Assembly: GCF_047973035.1 (NCBI RefSeq)
Contig: NZ_JBKEBF010000018.1
Location: forward strand, 1-64,000
Source: Oleidesulfovibrio sp047973035
Lineage (GTDB): Bacteria; Desulfobacterota; Desulfovibrionia; Desulfovibrionales; Desulfovibrionaceae
Length of the DNA: 64,000 nucleotides
Direction: 5' to 3'
Part shown: positions 14,320 to 23,319 of the stretch, piece by piece
Layout of the letters: each line of letters opens with the position of its first letter
Position numbering within the stretch: the stretch's first letter is position 1
Program-made: the position numbers and the translations under genes
Notes under the pieces: generated by a model
Database searches by the model: none
What the model was told of the DNA's origin: nothing
Seen by the model: only the letters and a program-made list of their open reading frames with translations

Positions 14320-17300
14320 CTACACCATCCTTTCATCGTCAGAGGAAATAACCATGCGATTAATGTGCTTCAGTGCACCTTTAAAATCGAACTTATTTAG
14401 AGCACGAAGTAGGGCATCATAAATATCTGGCTGTTGTGACTGAATAGTTGTCCGCAACTCATCAAGCACATCAAGGGCACGGGTATCATGCACCCGCAAC
14501 AACGAACGCAGCTCTTCAATACGGGCGGCTGCAACGCCTGACGCAAGCGGAGAAGCTTCAGAGTTCAAACTGTGTTCAGCACTTTTAAGATACTGTAATA
14601 TTGTATCAACAGTAGCATGCATAACGTTATCAAGCTCAGAAAGCAGCGGAGCGCACCCCAGGCTTTCTTTCTTCAGGCAATCGCCCAATTTTACAGACAG
14701 GTTAAATAAACGTGTAGCGCCAATATTACCAGCTACACCCCTTAGAGCATGATTAAGCTTTCTCGCCTCATCAGGGGTATCTCTCTCCACAAACGAACGC
14801 ATCAGGGCAGGGTAGTTTTTAAATTCACTGATAAATTCTGCCAGCAGACCGTCATGTAGGTGGCGGTTGCCTTTCACCCGCATCAAGCCTAGTGCTGTAT
14901 CCAGCAAGGGGGAATCGTCTGATGCAGAGTTTCCCGTTTCTGCTGAACTTCCATCATTGCCAGACTCCGTCCTCTGTCCAGAATCTCTTCGTACAGAGAC
15001 CGCCAACGGAGGAGGAGAGTCCTCAAACGATGCCCCCGAACGCACCCAATGTGTTAGAGAAGCGTAGAGCTGATCCGGATCAATCGGCTTAGTGATGTGA
15101 TCGTTCATGCCGGCGCGCAAACTGGCCTCTTTATCACCTGTCAAGGCGTGAGCTGTCATGGCTACAATGGGGGGTTGCAGTTTATCCGGCAGTTGTCTGA
15201 TACGTCGACATGCCTCAAGGCCATCCATTTTGGGCATCTGGATATCCATAAAGATCAAGTCAAAGTCATATTTCTCTACAAGTTCAAGGGCTTCCACTCC
15301 ATCAACAGCCAGAGTAACCCGTACGCCTACCGTTTCCAGCAGTTCTTTTGCAATCTGTCTGTTAATTTTGTTGTCTTCCACAACGAGTACGTTTTTCCCG
15401 CCCAAATCCCGTGAAAGTTCATGAGCATCAAAGTTACCACCGGAAAGAGTGCCTACAGAATTGGCATAACCCGGAAGAGCATCTACGATAGTATTGAGCA
15501 AAAGAGATCTGGCGACAGGCTTGAGCAGAACCCCGTCAATGGTATCGGAAGGAAATCCGCCTAAAACTTCTTCTCGTCCGTAAGCCGTAATAATCAAAAT
15601 AGTCGGGCGTAGCATTAAATGCATGGCCCTGATGCGTTTAGCACAATCCAGTCCGTCCATTCCCGGCATTCGCCAATCAAGCAAAATAACCTGATAGCGA
15701 TCGCCCTCGGCCTGAAGCACGCGCAAAACATCTTCACCTGTCTCTACAAGGGTAACCTCGAAGCGCAGCGACTCCAGAACTTCTTTCAAAATGGCTCTGG
15801 AAGTAAAATTGTCGTCAGCCACAAGCACCTGAAGCCCTGCAAGCTCGTATACCTGTTCTTCTAATTCTTCCGGCTCAATAGCGTTGCACCTTAAGTCCAG
15901 CTCGAATGAAAAAGCACTGCCGACACCAACTTCACTTTCTACAACAAGCTCTCCACCCATAAGCTGAACAAGCTTGCTGCTGATACTCAAACCAAGGCCG
16001 GTGCCTCCGTATCGTCTGGTAATAGATCCATCAGCCTGAGAAAACGGATTAAAGAGCTTGGTAAGTTCATCCTGGTTCATGCCGATACCGCTATCTTTAA
16101 CCGTAAAGCGAACACGCGCCACATCGCTATGCGAAGAAACCACCTTAACAGCAACAATAACCTCTCCGCTTGCAGTAAACTTGACCGCGTTGCTTACCAG
16201 ATTCGTCAAAACTTGCCCCAGTCTTAAAGGATCGCCATATACTTCCAACGGCACGTCCTTTCCCATATCCAGCAAAAATTCGAGCCCTTTTTCAGAGGCA
16301 GAAATGGAGTTTACGCCAACAACATTCGTCAAAACGGTTTCAAGATTGAACCGCACATTTTCAACTTCCAGCTTACCCGCCTCAATTTTGGAAAAATCCA
16401 GAACGTCATTAATTACACCCAGCAGCGAATTCGCAGAAGACTGAATTTTACTCAGATAATCATGTTGCTTAGGAGTAAGAGGTGTTTTAAGTGCAAGGTG
16501 GCTCATACCTATGACTGCGTTCATAGGTGTACGAATTTCATGGCTCATCCGCGCAAGAAATTCTCCTTTAGCCTTGCTTGCGGCTTCAGCTTCTTTACGG
16601 GCCGTATCCAGCTGAGAAAGCACTATACGCTTTTCGGTTACATCTCTTGCTATTCCGCGGAAACCCAGCAGTTCTCCGGACTCACCTTCCATCGGCACCA
16701 GATTAGACTCCAGAACCACCCGATGACCGGATTTATGCTGAAATACATTCTCATTGTTTTCCACCAGCGAAGCCTGCTCAACAGCGTCCATAAACTGTCC
16801 CCAAGCATTTCTGGCATCATTATATGACATGAGGTCAAAGATGCGCTTGCCTGTAGCTTCTACAGCTGTATAGCCGAGCACTTCTTCTATTCTCGGGCTG
16901 GAGTAAGTAATCCAGCCGCTCAAATCCATCTCCCAAATCCAGTCGCGGGATGTTTCAACAATTCCCCTGAAACGCTCCTCACTCTGTCTCAGGGCCTGCA
17001 TAGCTTCCTTTCTTTCCTGCAGAAAACCAGCACGCATAAAGGTGCCTACCATACTAAGCAAACAGACAAGGAAAAATGTCATGGAGTAGGGCAGACCTTC
17101 GGCCCATAAAAAATCAGCAATACTACGATGTGGTAAAAATGAAACGATGTACCAATCCCGTAGCAGGTGAGCAGGAACTTCGTATTGCCTTCGGGAGTAA
17201 ATTACATGTCCTACGGGAGTCGCAGCCAGAGCAGCAAATGTGTATATGCCCTCATCAGTTTCTATCTGACCGGCACCCATACGCTGCATATATTGCCAGA

Positions 17301-18108
17301 CAGAAGGGTTCTTCTGGGCAAAAGACACCCCCAGCATATCCCCGAACATAAAGCCCCAATGCTGTGAGGGAGTATCTGACTGCATCCAGTAACCATCATG
17401 GTCAAGAAGCATCAAAGAGCCCTCTTGGGAGTTCTGTTTCATCCAGATACCATTAAGAATGTGCTCTGCCAGATAATTGAAAAGAATAACGCCGACGACT
17501 TTTCCCTGGCTATTTACAAGTTGTGCTCCAACTCTGAGCATAGGCTTGTAAGGTACTTCAACCACTCCATTTTCAATATTCAGATCAAGCCGTGAAATAT
17601 ACAATTCATGAGGCTTGATGTTCATCATTTCTTTAAAATAGTAACGTGTTGATTTGTCTGACAAATAATCATCAGGTACAACAACAGGGCCTGTTTCGGT
17701 TCGATTAACCCTGTACAGCTCCATGCCGGAGGCAGAAATCAGTCTGATCTGGTCAAATTGGGTATTATCAACCGCAAAAGCATAAAGGTCCTGCTTCAGT
17801 TGCGCAAAATTCTGTTCGTCAGGGGTTTCGGTATAGGCAAAGAGAGAAAAACGATTCAACGCATTCAATACACTTTGAAAAACAAGATTAAGCTCCAGCG
17901 AGGTGCCGTCATATGCATGGCCCACACGAGCTTGTTCCTGTTTTTTTTCCATATTGAGCTGCTGCTGTTTATCCGCGTAGAAAAAAAAGCCGATAGCAAA
18001 GGCAGATAAGAATACAGCCGGAAGGAATAAAGTAAGGAACGCCGCAAAGATACCTGAGGAGCGCGTTTCTTGAGATCTGAAGTATGTTTTTAGGGAAGTC
18101 GTAACCAT
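14320..18108 (-). CDS. Hybrid sensor histidine kinase with two receivers and HPt (1262 aa)
   Basis: Membrane sensor of the BarA/GacS-like tripartite type. A membrane segment at about residues 20-45 and another at about 335-360 flank a periplasmic sensing region (Cache-like by position and length). Then follow PAS (about 385-500, ETSRDWIWEMDLSGW), HisKA (FLARMSHEIRTPMNAVIGM, about 516-535), HATPase (DSGIGMNQDEL; GGTGLGLSISSKL), REC1 (Asp near 809 in ILLDWRMPGMDG) and REC2 (Asp near 954 in LIFMDIQMPKMDG). A C-terminal HPt has its His in LNHALRGVAGNIGATRL (near 1119). It heads the operon that continues with the HD-GYP regulator and the REC-kinase. The ligand is unknown. Confidence 0.9.
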   Translation of the reverse strand: MVTTSLKTYFRSQETRSSGIFAAFLTLFLPAVFLSAFAIGFFFYADKQQQLNMEKKQEQARVGHAYDGTSLELNLVFQSVLNALNRFSLFAYTETPDEQNFAQLKQDLYAFAVDNTQFDQIRLISASGMELYRVNRTETGPVVVPDDYLSDKSTRYYFKEMMNIKPHELYISRLDLNIENGVVEVPYKPMLRVGAQLVNSQGKVVGVILFNYLAEHILNGIWMKQNSQEGSLMLLDHDGYWMQSDTPSQHWGFMFGDMLGVSFAQKNPSVWQYMQRMGAGQIETDEGIYTFAALAATPVGHVIYSRRQYEVPAHLLRDWYIVSFLPHRSIADFLWAEGLPYSMTFFLVCLLSMVGTFMRAGFLQERKEAMQALRQSEERFRGIVETSRDWIWEMDLSGWITYSSPRIEEVLGYTAVEATGKRIFDLMSYNDARNAWGQFMDAVEQASLVENNENVFQHKSGHRVVLESNLVPMEGESGELLGFRGIARDVTEKRIVLSQLDTARKEAEAASKAKGEFLARMSHEIRTPMNAVIGMSHLALKTPLTPKQHDYLSKIQSSANSLLGVINDVLDFSKIEAGKLEVENVRFNLETVLTNVVGVNSISASEKGLEFLLDMGKDVPLEVYGDPLRLGQVLTNLVSNAVKFTASGEVIVAVKVVSSHSDVARVRFTVKDSGIGMNQDELTKLFNPFSQADGSITRRYGGTGLGLSISSKLVQLMGGELVVESEVGVGSAFSFELDLRCNAIEPEELEEQVYELAGLQVLVADDNFTSRAILKEVLESLRFEVTLVETGEDVLRVLQAEGDRYQVILLDWRMPGMDGLDCAKRIRAMHLMLRPTILIITAYGREEVLGGFPSDTIDGVLLKPVARSLLLNTIVDALPGYANSVGTLSGGNFDAHELSRDLGGKNVLVVEDNKINRQIAKELLETVGVRVTLAVDGVEALELVEKYDFDLIFMDIQMPKMDGLEACRRIRQLPDKLQPPIVAMTAHALTGDKEASLRAGMNDHITKPIDPDQLYASLTHWVRSGASFEDSPPPLAVSVRRDSGQRTESGNDGSSAETGNSASDDSPLLDTALGLMRVKGNRHLHDGLLAEFISEFKNYPALMRSFVERDTPDEARKLNHALRGVAGNIGATRLFNLSVKLGDCLKKESLGCAPLLSELDNVMHATVDTILQYLKSAEHSLNSEASPLASGVAAARIEELRSLLRVHDTRALDVLDELRTTIQSQQPDIYDALLRALNKFDFKGALKHINRMVISSDDERMV

Positions 18109-18161
18109 GTATCCAATATAGGGAGCATGGTCAGGGGGGTGAATGATAATCCAGAGGATAC

Positions 18162-18188
18162 AAAAAAAGCCCCGTAAAACGGGGCTTA
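18162..18188 (-). terminator. Terminator after tRNA-Met copy 1
   Basis: Stem AAGCCCCGT/ACGGGGCTT with loop AAA (18167-18188) and a T-run on the minus strand (A-run 18162-18168). It lies seven bases past the tRNA 3' end. Confidence 0.8.
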
Positions 18189-18194
18189 TTTTCT

Positions 18195-18271
18195 TGGTAG
18201 CGAGGGAGGGAATTGAACCCCCGACACTGCGGATATGAGCCGCATGCTCTAACCAACTGAGCTACCTCGCC
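18195..18271 (-). tRNA. tRNA-Met (CAT), copy 1
   Basis: 77 nt with encoded CCA. The acceptor stem GGCGAGG pairs with CCTCGCT-type 3' sequence, the D arm is GCTCAGTTGGTTAGAGC, the anticodon loop CTCATAT (CAT) and the T arm GGGGGTTCAATTCCC. The 5' end does not look like an initiator tRNA. A lysidine-modified Ile(CAT) identity cannot be excluded, but the body resembles elongator Met. Confidence 0.9.
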
Positions 18272-18370
18272 GCAAATGCAACACTTGTGTTGCGGGATTT
18301 GGTTTGTGACTTTTTTCAGCCAAGTTGTCAATCTTTTCATCAAAAAAAGAACAAATGGTCTGCCACTGAA

Positions 18371-18397
18371 AAAGCAAACTCCGCCATAAGCCGGAGT
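18371..18397 (-). terminator. Possible terminator after tRNA-Met copy 2
   Basis: Arms ACTCCG (18378-18383) and CGGAGT (18392-18397), followed on the minus strand by TTTGCTTTTT. It is weaker than the terminator of the other copy. Confidence 0.5.
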
Positions 18398-18405
18398 ATT
18401 ATTGA

Positions 18406-18482
18406 TGGTAGCGAGGGAGGGAATTGAACCCCCGACACTGCGGATATGAGCCGCATGCTCTAACCAACTGAGCTACCTCGCC
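18406..18482 (-). tRNA. tRNA-Met (CAT), copy 2
   Basis: Base-for-base repeat of the neighbouring tRNA-Met over its 77 nt, including anticodon CAT and encoded CCA. The two genes are in tandem, about 135 bases apart, and each is followed by its own hairpin. Confidence 0.9.
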
Positions 18483-18552
18483 ATCCGATGTCGTTGTTGC
18501 GACGGAGGCAGTGTTTATCCAAGAATAAAAACCTTTGCAAGTTTTTTTTCAC

Positions 18553-19347
18553 CTATGCCCAAAAAAGAAGCACAAGCGGCGCAAGGGCCAACCTGTACCA
18601 TGCAAACGGCCTGAACGTCATGCAGCCGACAAGGTGAATGAAGGTTTTCACAGCAAGCCAGGCTGATAAGAAAGAAACGCCGAAACCAACAGCCCAGAAA
18701 GGAAGATCCGCAACTGAAAATAACGAGGCGGATTTGTACAGATCGTAACCGGTAGCGGCAAACATAATGGGCACGGCAGCAACAAAAGAATATTCCGCCG
18801 CAAGCTTACGTCGGCTGCCTAACAGCAAAGCGCCCATAATTGTCGCGGCGGATCGAGAAAAACCGGGCCATAGTGCAAGGCACTGAAAGAGCCCAATCCC
18901 TAAAGCCAGCTTGGGCGTGACATCATCTAGCGACTCATAGCTGGTTCCTTCACCTCGCCTTTCAACAAGCAGAATATACACTGCACCTATGGCCAGAGCC
19001 CAGGCGACGGTAACCGGTCCGAAAAGGTGCTCTTTTATGTAACTATGAGCCAACAGCCCCAGAAAGCTTGCCGGAGCCGATGTAAGTGCCAGCAGCAGCC
19101 AGCCGCGAATACCGGAAAAACGTCGCTCGCACCTGAAGTTGAATAAATCTTTAAAACGTTCTTTATAGAGGCAGACCACGGCAAGAATTGCCCCTAACTG
19201 AATAGCAACCTGAAAGGATTCAGCCTTTGGTCCCGTATAGTCCAAAAGGTAGCCGGTTATAATAAGATGCCCAGTGGAAGATACAGGCAGAAATTCAGTT
19301 AATCCTTCTACAAGACCCAAAGTGGCAGCAATCAATAAATCAGTCAT
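18553..19347 (-). CDS. uppP: Undecaprenyl-diphosphatase UppP/BacA (264 aa)
   Basis: Inner-membrane phosphatase that converts undecaprenyl diphosphate to the monophosphate, recycling the lipid carrier for peptidoglycan. Family motifs are GLVEGLTEFLPVSSTGHLII near the N-terminus and LWPGFSRSAATIMGALL. About eight hydrophobic segments fit the family. The frame is open up to 19512, but the ATG at 19347 (MTDLLIAATLGLVEGLTEFL) gives the standard length. The upstream extension is not hydrophobic and not family-like. It is on its own, divergent from the small gene at 19513. Confidence 0.93.
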   Translation of the reverse strand: MTDLLIAATLGLVEGLTEFLPVSSTGHLIITGYLLDYTGPKAESFQVAIQLGAILAVVCLYKERFKDLFNFRCERRFSGIRGWLLLALTSAPASFLGLLAHSYIKEHLFGPVTVAWALAIGAVYILLVERRGEGTSYESLDDVTPKLALGIGLFQCLALWPGFSRSAATIMGALLLGSRRKLAAEYSFVAAVPIMFAATGYDLYKSASLFSVADLPFWAVGFGVSFLSAWLAVKTFIHLVGCMTFRPFAWYRLALAPLVLLFWA

Positions 19348-19512
19348 TAACAATAATACCTGTGTAAAGTGTGGGGTGACAAATGGCGAAAACTCTGAAC
19401 AGGCGAATAGCTTATGCTGCAACCTGTTGCAAGCAACATGGTGATAAGGTAGAAAGCCTGATTCCTTGGCTGCGTTAAGCCAGTCTGCACCAATCAACTT
19501 CAGGATGTCCAA

Positions 19513-19707
19513 ATGACCACAATTATGCCTGGCAGCGAACTTGTTCGCAAAGCTATTGAGTACATCGCGGAGTCCGGAAAAAGCGGTTTACCCGTTGAAA
19601 AACTGATTGAAGAAGCAGGAATGCGTTTCAACTTAAGCCCTAAGGACTGTCAGATGCTCGAAGATTTTCTCCGCACAAATAATTCAGTCACCACCCAGCA
19701 GAAGTAG
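19513..19707 (+). CDS. Small hypothetical protein before lptF (64 aa)
   Basis: A short protein beginning MTTIMPGSELVRKAIEYIAE, with two helices and a likely HTH-like pattern (LPVEKLIEEAGMRFNLSPKD). No membrane segment. It ends right where the ribosome site of lptF begins (TAG GGAGG), which suggests one transcript with lptFG. The start at 19513 or the in-frame ATG at 19525 are both possible. Function unknown; the DNA-binding suggestion is weak. Confidence 0.6.
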   Translation: MTTIMPGSELVRKAIEYIAESGKSGLPVEKLIEEAGMRFNLSPKDCQMLEDFLRTNNSVTTQQK

Positions 19708-19742
19708 GGAGGCACTCTCTGTTTCGTTCTCATATCAGCCTG

Positions 19743-20900
19743 TTGCAGAAGCAGCTTTTCAAAGAGCTTTTTTCACTTTTCGGCCTCTGCATGGGTTCAC
19801 TGCTCTCACTGATCCTCATCGGCAGGATGCTGCAGTTGCGCGAGTTGTTTCTCGGTCTCGACCTTGGAGCGCTCGATATGGCAACTCTTTTCGTATACCT
19901 GAGCCCGCTTTTCCTTACACTGATCATACCCATTGCCTGTATGCTCAGCGTATTCCTGACGTTCCTTCGCATGAGCACAGACAGAGAGCTGATTGCGCTT
20001 AAGGCAGGCGGCCTCAGCCTTTTTCAGCTTCTGCCTGCACCAATTCTGTTTTGCCTGATTTGCGGCGCTTTCAACCTGTACATTTCACTTTCCGGAGTGG
20101 CATGGGGAATGGGTAACTTCCGCCATACCATTATGGAAATAGCGAACACCCGCGCAAAAATCGTACTGCAACCGGGAGTTTTCAACCAGACAGTGCCCGG
20201 GCTTACTGTGTTTGCAAGAAATGTGGACAGCAGTTCCGGTGAGCTTGGCTATGTCATGGTAGAAGACAACAGCCGCGACGGCACCAGCATTCTTATTCTT
20301 GCCCCTTCTGGAAGGCTTCTTTCCGACGAGCGGCTCGGAGAACTCATTTTTAAGCTGCATGACGGTAAGATTTATCGCCAACAGCAAGACAGTGTAAGCG
20401 TCCTCGACTTTTCAGACTACACTGTACGTCTGGAGCTCAGTCAGATTTTCAAGGGTGTAACTCTAGGGAAAATCAAGCCTAAAGAACTTTCGTGGCAGGA
20501 CCTGCGCAGTATCAACCCGTCACATCCGATGGCCCAAAAAGACGCCAACTTCATGCGAAAGGTAGAGGTGGAACTTCAGAAAAGGTGGGTACTACCAATG
20601 GCCTGCCTTGTGTTAGGTTTATTCGCAATGCCTCTGGCGTGCGCTTTCCAAGGGCTTGAAAAGCAATTCGGCATCCTGTTAGCATTGGCCATGTTTCTGG
20701 TGTATTATACATTGTTGTCCGTCGGCCTTTCAACGGGGGAATCAGGCACAATTCCTCCGGCAGTGGGCCTGTGGATGCCTAACTTGATTTTTCTTGCTAT
20801 CGGCCTGTTCTGGCTGGACAGAGCAGAGCGCGAGCGCTCGCTTAATCTGGCGAGTTATCTTTCTCATATAAAACTGTTCCGTAAAAAGAGCGCACAGTGA
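19743..20900 (+). CDS. lptF: LPS export permease LptF (YjgP/YjgQ family)
   Basis: LptF and LptG form the membrane core of the LptB2FG transporter that extracts lipopolysaccharide from the inner membrane. Three N-terminal and three C-terminal membrane segments flank a periplasmic domain (about residues 120-255), as in the family. ELIALKAGGLSLFQLLPAPI is the conserved coupling-helix region. The frame as listed starts with TTG at 19743. However, the GGGAGG ribosome site at about 19707-19712 is seven bases from an in-frame CTG at 19719 and about 30 from the TTG, so CTG may be the true start. The gene overlaps lptG by four bases (GTGA). Confidence 0.88.
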   Translation: MQKQLFKELFSLFGLCMGSLLSLILIGRMLQLRELFLGLDLGALDMATLFVYLSPLFLTLIIPIACMLSVFLTFLRMSTDRELIALKAGGLSLFQLLPAPILFCLICGAFNLYISLSGVAWGMGNFRHTIMEIANTRAKIVLQPGVFNQTVPGLTVFARNVDSSSGELGYVMVEDNSRDGTSILILAPSGRLLSDERLGELIFKLHDGKIYRQQQDSVSVLDFSDYTVRLELSQIFKGVTLGKIKPKELSWQDLRSINPSHPMAQKDANFMRKVEVELQKRWVLPMACLVLGLFAMPLACAFQGLEKQFGILLALAMFLVYYTLLSVGLSTGESGTIPPAVGLWMPNLIFLAIGLFWLDRAERERSLNLASYLSHIKLFRKKSAQ

Positions 20901-21976
20901 GCATTCTTTCACGATATCTTTTAAAAACTAACCTGTTCCTGACTCTGCTTACGCTGACCATCGGAACAGGAATATATCTGCTTTCAGACTTGTTTGACAG
21001 GCTTGATGACTTTCTCGGGGCCGGACTCGGTGCTGAAGTTATCCTGAAATACTTTGCAGTCAAAACGCCGTTGATCATTTCGCAGATTCTGCCTGCGGTG
21101 TTCTTACTGGCCGCAGTCATTCAGCTTTGCATTATGGCCCGCGACAGGGAACTGGTCGCTCTTCAGGCTGGCGGCATATCCTTTCTGCGCCTTACACGTT
21201 TTTTCATCGTGTACGCCATGATATGGGCAGGAATACAGTTAGGATTCTCTCAGGTTTTAGGCATTTACGGAGAGAAAGAAGCAAGCCAGATATGGAAAGA
21301 GCAAGTCCGCAATCGCCAAGCGGGAGAAGTGACTCTTGCCAACCTCTGGTTTACTGAAGGCAACAGAGTTATAAAAATCAGCACACTGCAGCCGCTGAAA
21401 GAGCAAGGCACCAACGTTACAGTATACGAGCTGGGAGAAGACAAAAACAGTGTGTTACAGGTTGTGACTGCTGCACACTTTACAGCCACTGAAGGGAAGT
21501 GGACCCTCACAAACTGCACTCGTCTTATTCCCGGTGCTTACGAAGTAGAAACTCTTGAAAGGGTAGTGCTTCCCATTCAGCAGGACGTTAAGGCGTTTGC
21601 CATCGTCGACCCGAGAGGAGACCCGTCACGCCTTCCTCTTTGGCAACTGCAAGATGCCATCAACAGGCTGAAGCAGAGCGGTTCCAACGTAGAAGCACTT
21701 CGCACTGCGTGGCATATGAAGCTTGCCTATGCGTTCTCACTGGTTTCAATGGCCTTAATTGCGCTTGCCTTAATAACTTGGCGGGACAGCATTTATCTGA
21801 ATATTGGGGCGTCGCTGCTGCTGGTTTTTGTGTTTTATACGCTGTTTACCATTGGTGGTTCGCTTGGAGAAAACGGAATTCTGCCCCCGGGCGTTGCAGC
21901 ATGGGGAGCAAATGCCCTTTTCGGCGGTTCCGCCATCTTCAGGCTAGTCTATGTATCACGGTCCAAAACTGCATAA
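20897..21976 (+). CDS. lptG: LPS export permease LptG (YjgP/YjgQ family)
   Basis: Second permease of LptB2FG. It starts with GTG at 20897, overlapping the lptF stop as GTGA. Six membrane segments lie around a periplasmic beta-rich domain. RDRELVALQAGGISFLRLTR is the cytosolic coupling segment shared with LptF. Length 359 aa is normal. The lptF/lptG names follow gene order and could in principle be reversed. A strong terminator follows at once. Confidence 0.88.
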   Translation: MSILSRYLLKTNLFLTLLTLTIGTGIYLLSDLFDRLDDFLGAGLGAEVILKYFAVKTPLIISQILPAVFLLAAVIQLCIMARDRELVALQAGGISFLRLTRFFIVYAMIWAGIQLGFSQVLGIYGEKEASQIWKEQVRNRQAGEVTLANLWFTEGNRVIKISTLQPLKEQGTNVTVYELGEDKNSVLQVVTAAHFTATEGKWTLTNCTRLIPGAYEVETLERVVLPIQQDVKAFAIVDPRGDPSRLPLWQLQDAINRLKQSGSNVEALRTAWHMKLAYAFSLVSMALIALALITWRDSIYLNIGASLLLVFVFYTLFTIGGSLGENGILPPGVAAWGANALFGGSAIFRLVYVSRSKTA

Positions 21977-22006
21977 AAAAAGCGGAACGAAAGTTCCGCT
22001 TTTTTG
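21975..22006. terminator. Bidirectional terminator between lptG and ysxC
   Basis: AAAAAAGCGGAAC, loop GAAA, GTTCCGCTTTTTT. It has T-runs on both strands and serves the convergent lptG and ysxC genes. Confidence 0.9.
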
Positions 22007-22023
22007 TTAGTCCACTAAAAACA

Positions 22024-22644
22024 CTATTCTTCAGAATCAGATTCCGGCTCAATGTCATGGACAAAATCAGGAAATGCCATACGGTGCAGGGCATTCCACA
22101 ATTTGTCTTTACCCATACCGGTTTTGCTGGAAAACAGAATAGGATTCCCGCCGCCCAGAATGTCCCGCCATTCTCGTTGGCGCTTAGCACGCTCCTGCTG
22201 TTTGCACTTATCAGCCTTGGTCAAAACCGGTAATAGCGGTATACCTGCCTGTCTTGCAAAGGATGCAAGCTCAACATCAAGTTTCTGCGGAGTAAGTCTG
22301 CAATCAAGCAAAATCGCGATACCGCAGACTGCAGGCGTATCTGTAAGATATTTACGAATAAGCTTCGCCCACTTTTCGCGCTCGACCTTACTGCATCGTG
22401 CGTAACCGTATCCGGGAAGATCAACAACATAGTAGGCATCAGGGTCAACCTGATAAAAGTTGATACTACGCGTTTTGCCGGGAGTAGAGCTTATACGTGC
22501 AAGGCCTTTGCGCCCTGCAAGCGTGTTTACAAGAGAAGATTTGCCTACATTTGAACGCCCCGCAAGGGCAATTTGCGGCGCAGTATATGCTATAAGCTGA
22601 TCAAGAGTATAAATGGTGCTATCAAGTACTAATTTTGGCTGCAT
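22024..22644 (-). CDS. ysxC: Ribosome-biogenesis GTPase YsxC/EngB
   Basis: Small GTPase needed for 50S subunit assembly. GTP motifs in order: GRSNVGKSSLVN (G1, about 29-40), TPGKTRSINFY (G2), DLPGYGYA (G3), LTKADK (G4) and SSKTGMG (G5). Length 206 aa is typical. A short acidic tail (EPESDSEE) ends the protein. It is a single gene convergent with lptG and divergent from aroQ. Confidence 0.95.
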   Translation of the reverse strand: MQPKLVLDSTIYTLDQLIAYTAPQIALAGRSNVGKSSLVNTLAGRKGLARISSTPGKTRSINFYQVDPDAYYVVDLPGYGYARCSKVEREKWAKLIRKYLTDTPAVCGIAILLDCRLTPQKLDVELASFARQAGIPLLPVLTKADKCKQQERAKRQREWRDILGGGNPILFSSKTGMGKDKLWNALHRMAFPDFVHDIEPESDSEE

Positions 22645-22804
22645 AACTAAATCTGTTGTTAAAAATATGCTTGTTGAAACTCAACACACAGGCAGACTTG
22701 ACAAGATTTGTAGCTTGGGAAAAAATATTCAGCTTTTCGTCCGTCGATGCCTGCTTTTCTGATGCTAGCAGAAGCGAGGCGCAAAAACAAAGAGGATTTT
22801 TAGC

Positions 22805-23269
22805 ATGAAAAGCTTCAACATTTTGATAATGAACGGCCCCAACCTTGGCCATCTGGGCAAAAGACAGCCAGAAATATACGGTACACAGGGCATGGACAAC
22901 TTACCAGCAATGCTGAAGCAACTCATGGGTGACAATGCCGGCAGGGTTACACTTCAGCATTTTCAAAGCAACTCTGAAGGAGCTTTGATTGACAGACTGG
23001 AAGCCACCCGCGCCGATGGAACGTCCGGCGTAGTGTTAAATGCCGGAGCATATACTCACACAAGCCTTGCTCTGGCAGACTGTCTTGCATGGATCAAAAT
23101 TCCTTGTGTAGAGGCTCACATCAGCAACGTTCTTGCCAGAAGCGAACAACTTCGTCAGCGTAGCCTCATAGGCAGGCATGTCATCGGCGTAGTCGCCGGT
23201 TTCGGCCTTATGAGTTACGCGTTAGGAGTACAGGCTCTGGCAATGCACCTGCAGGAACGCGAAGAATAA
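22805..23269 (+). CDS. aroQ: 3-dehydroquinate dehydratase, type II
   Basis: Third step of the shikimate pathway, dehydroquinate to dehydroshikimate. Type II signature MNGPNLGHLGKRQPEIYGTQ with the catalytic Arg/Tyr region near residues 19-24, NAGAYTHTSLALADCL, and EAHISNVLARSEQLRQRS. Length 154 aa is normal. It lies about 50 bases upstream of efp, on the same strand. Confidence 0.95.
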   Translation: MKSFNILIMNGPNLGHLGKRQPEIYGTQGMDNLPAMLKQLMGDNAGRVTLQHFQSNSEGALIDRLEATRADGTSGVVLNAGAYTHTSLALADCLAWIKIPCVEAHISNVLARSEQLRQRSLIGRHVIGVVAGFGLMSYALGVQALAMHLQEREE

Positions 23270-23319
23270 CCTTAGGAACCAGGCCAACGGGCTTTATTGT
23301 TAACTTTTTCGGAGGAATA

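Noticed and set aside
18195..18482. The two tRNA-Met copies as attL/attR of an island
   Set aside because: Both are full-length and only about 135 bases apart, with no foreign gene between them; a tandem duplication is simpler.
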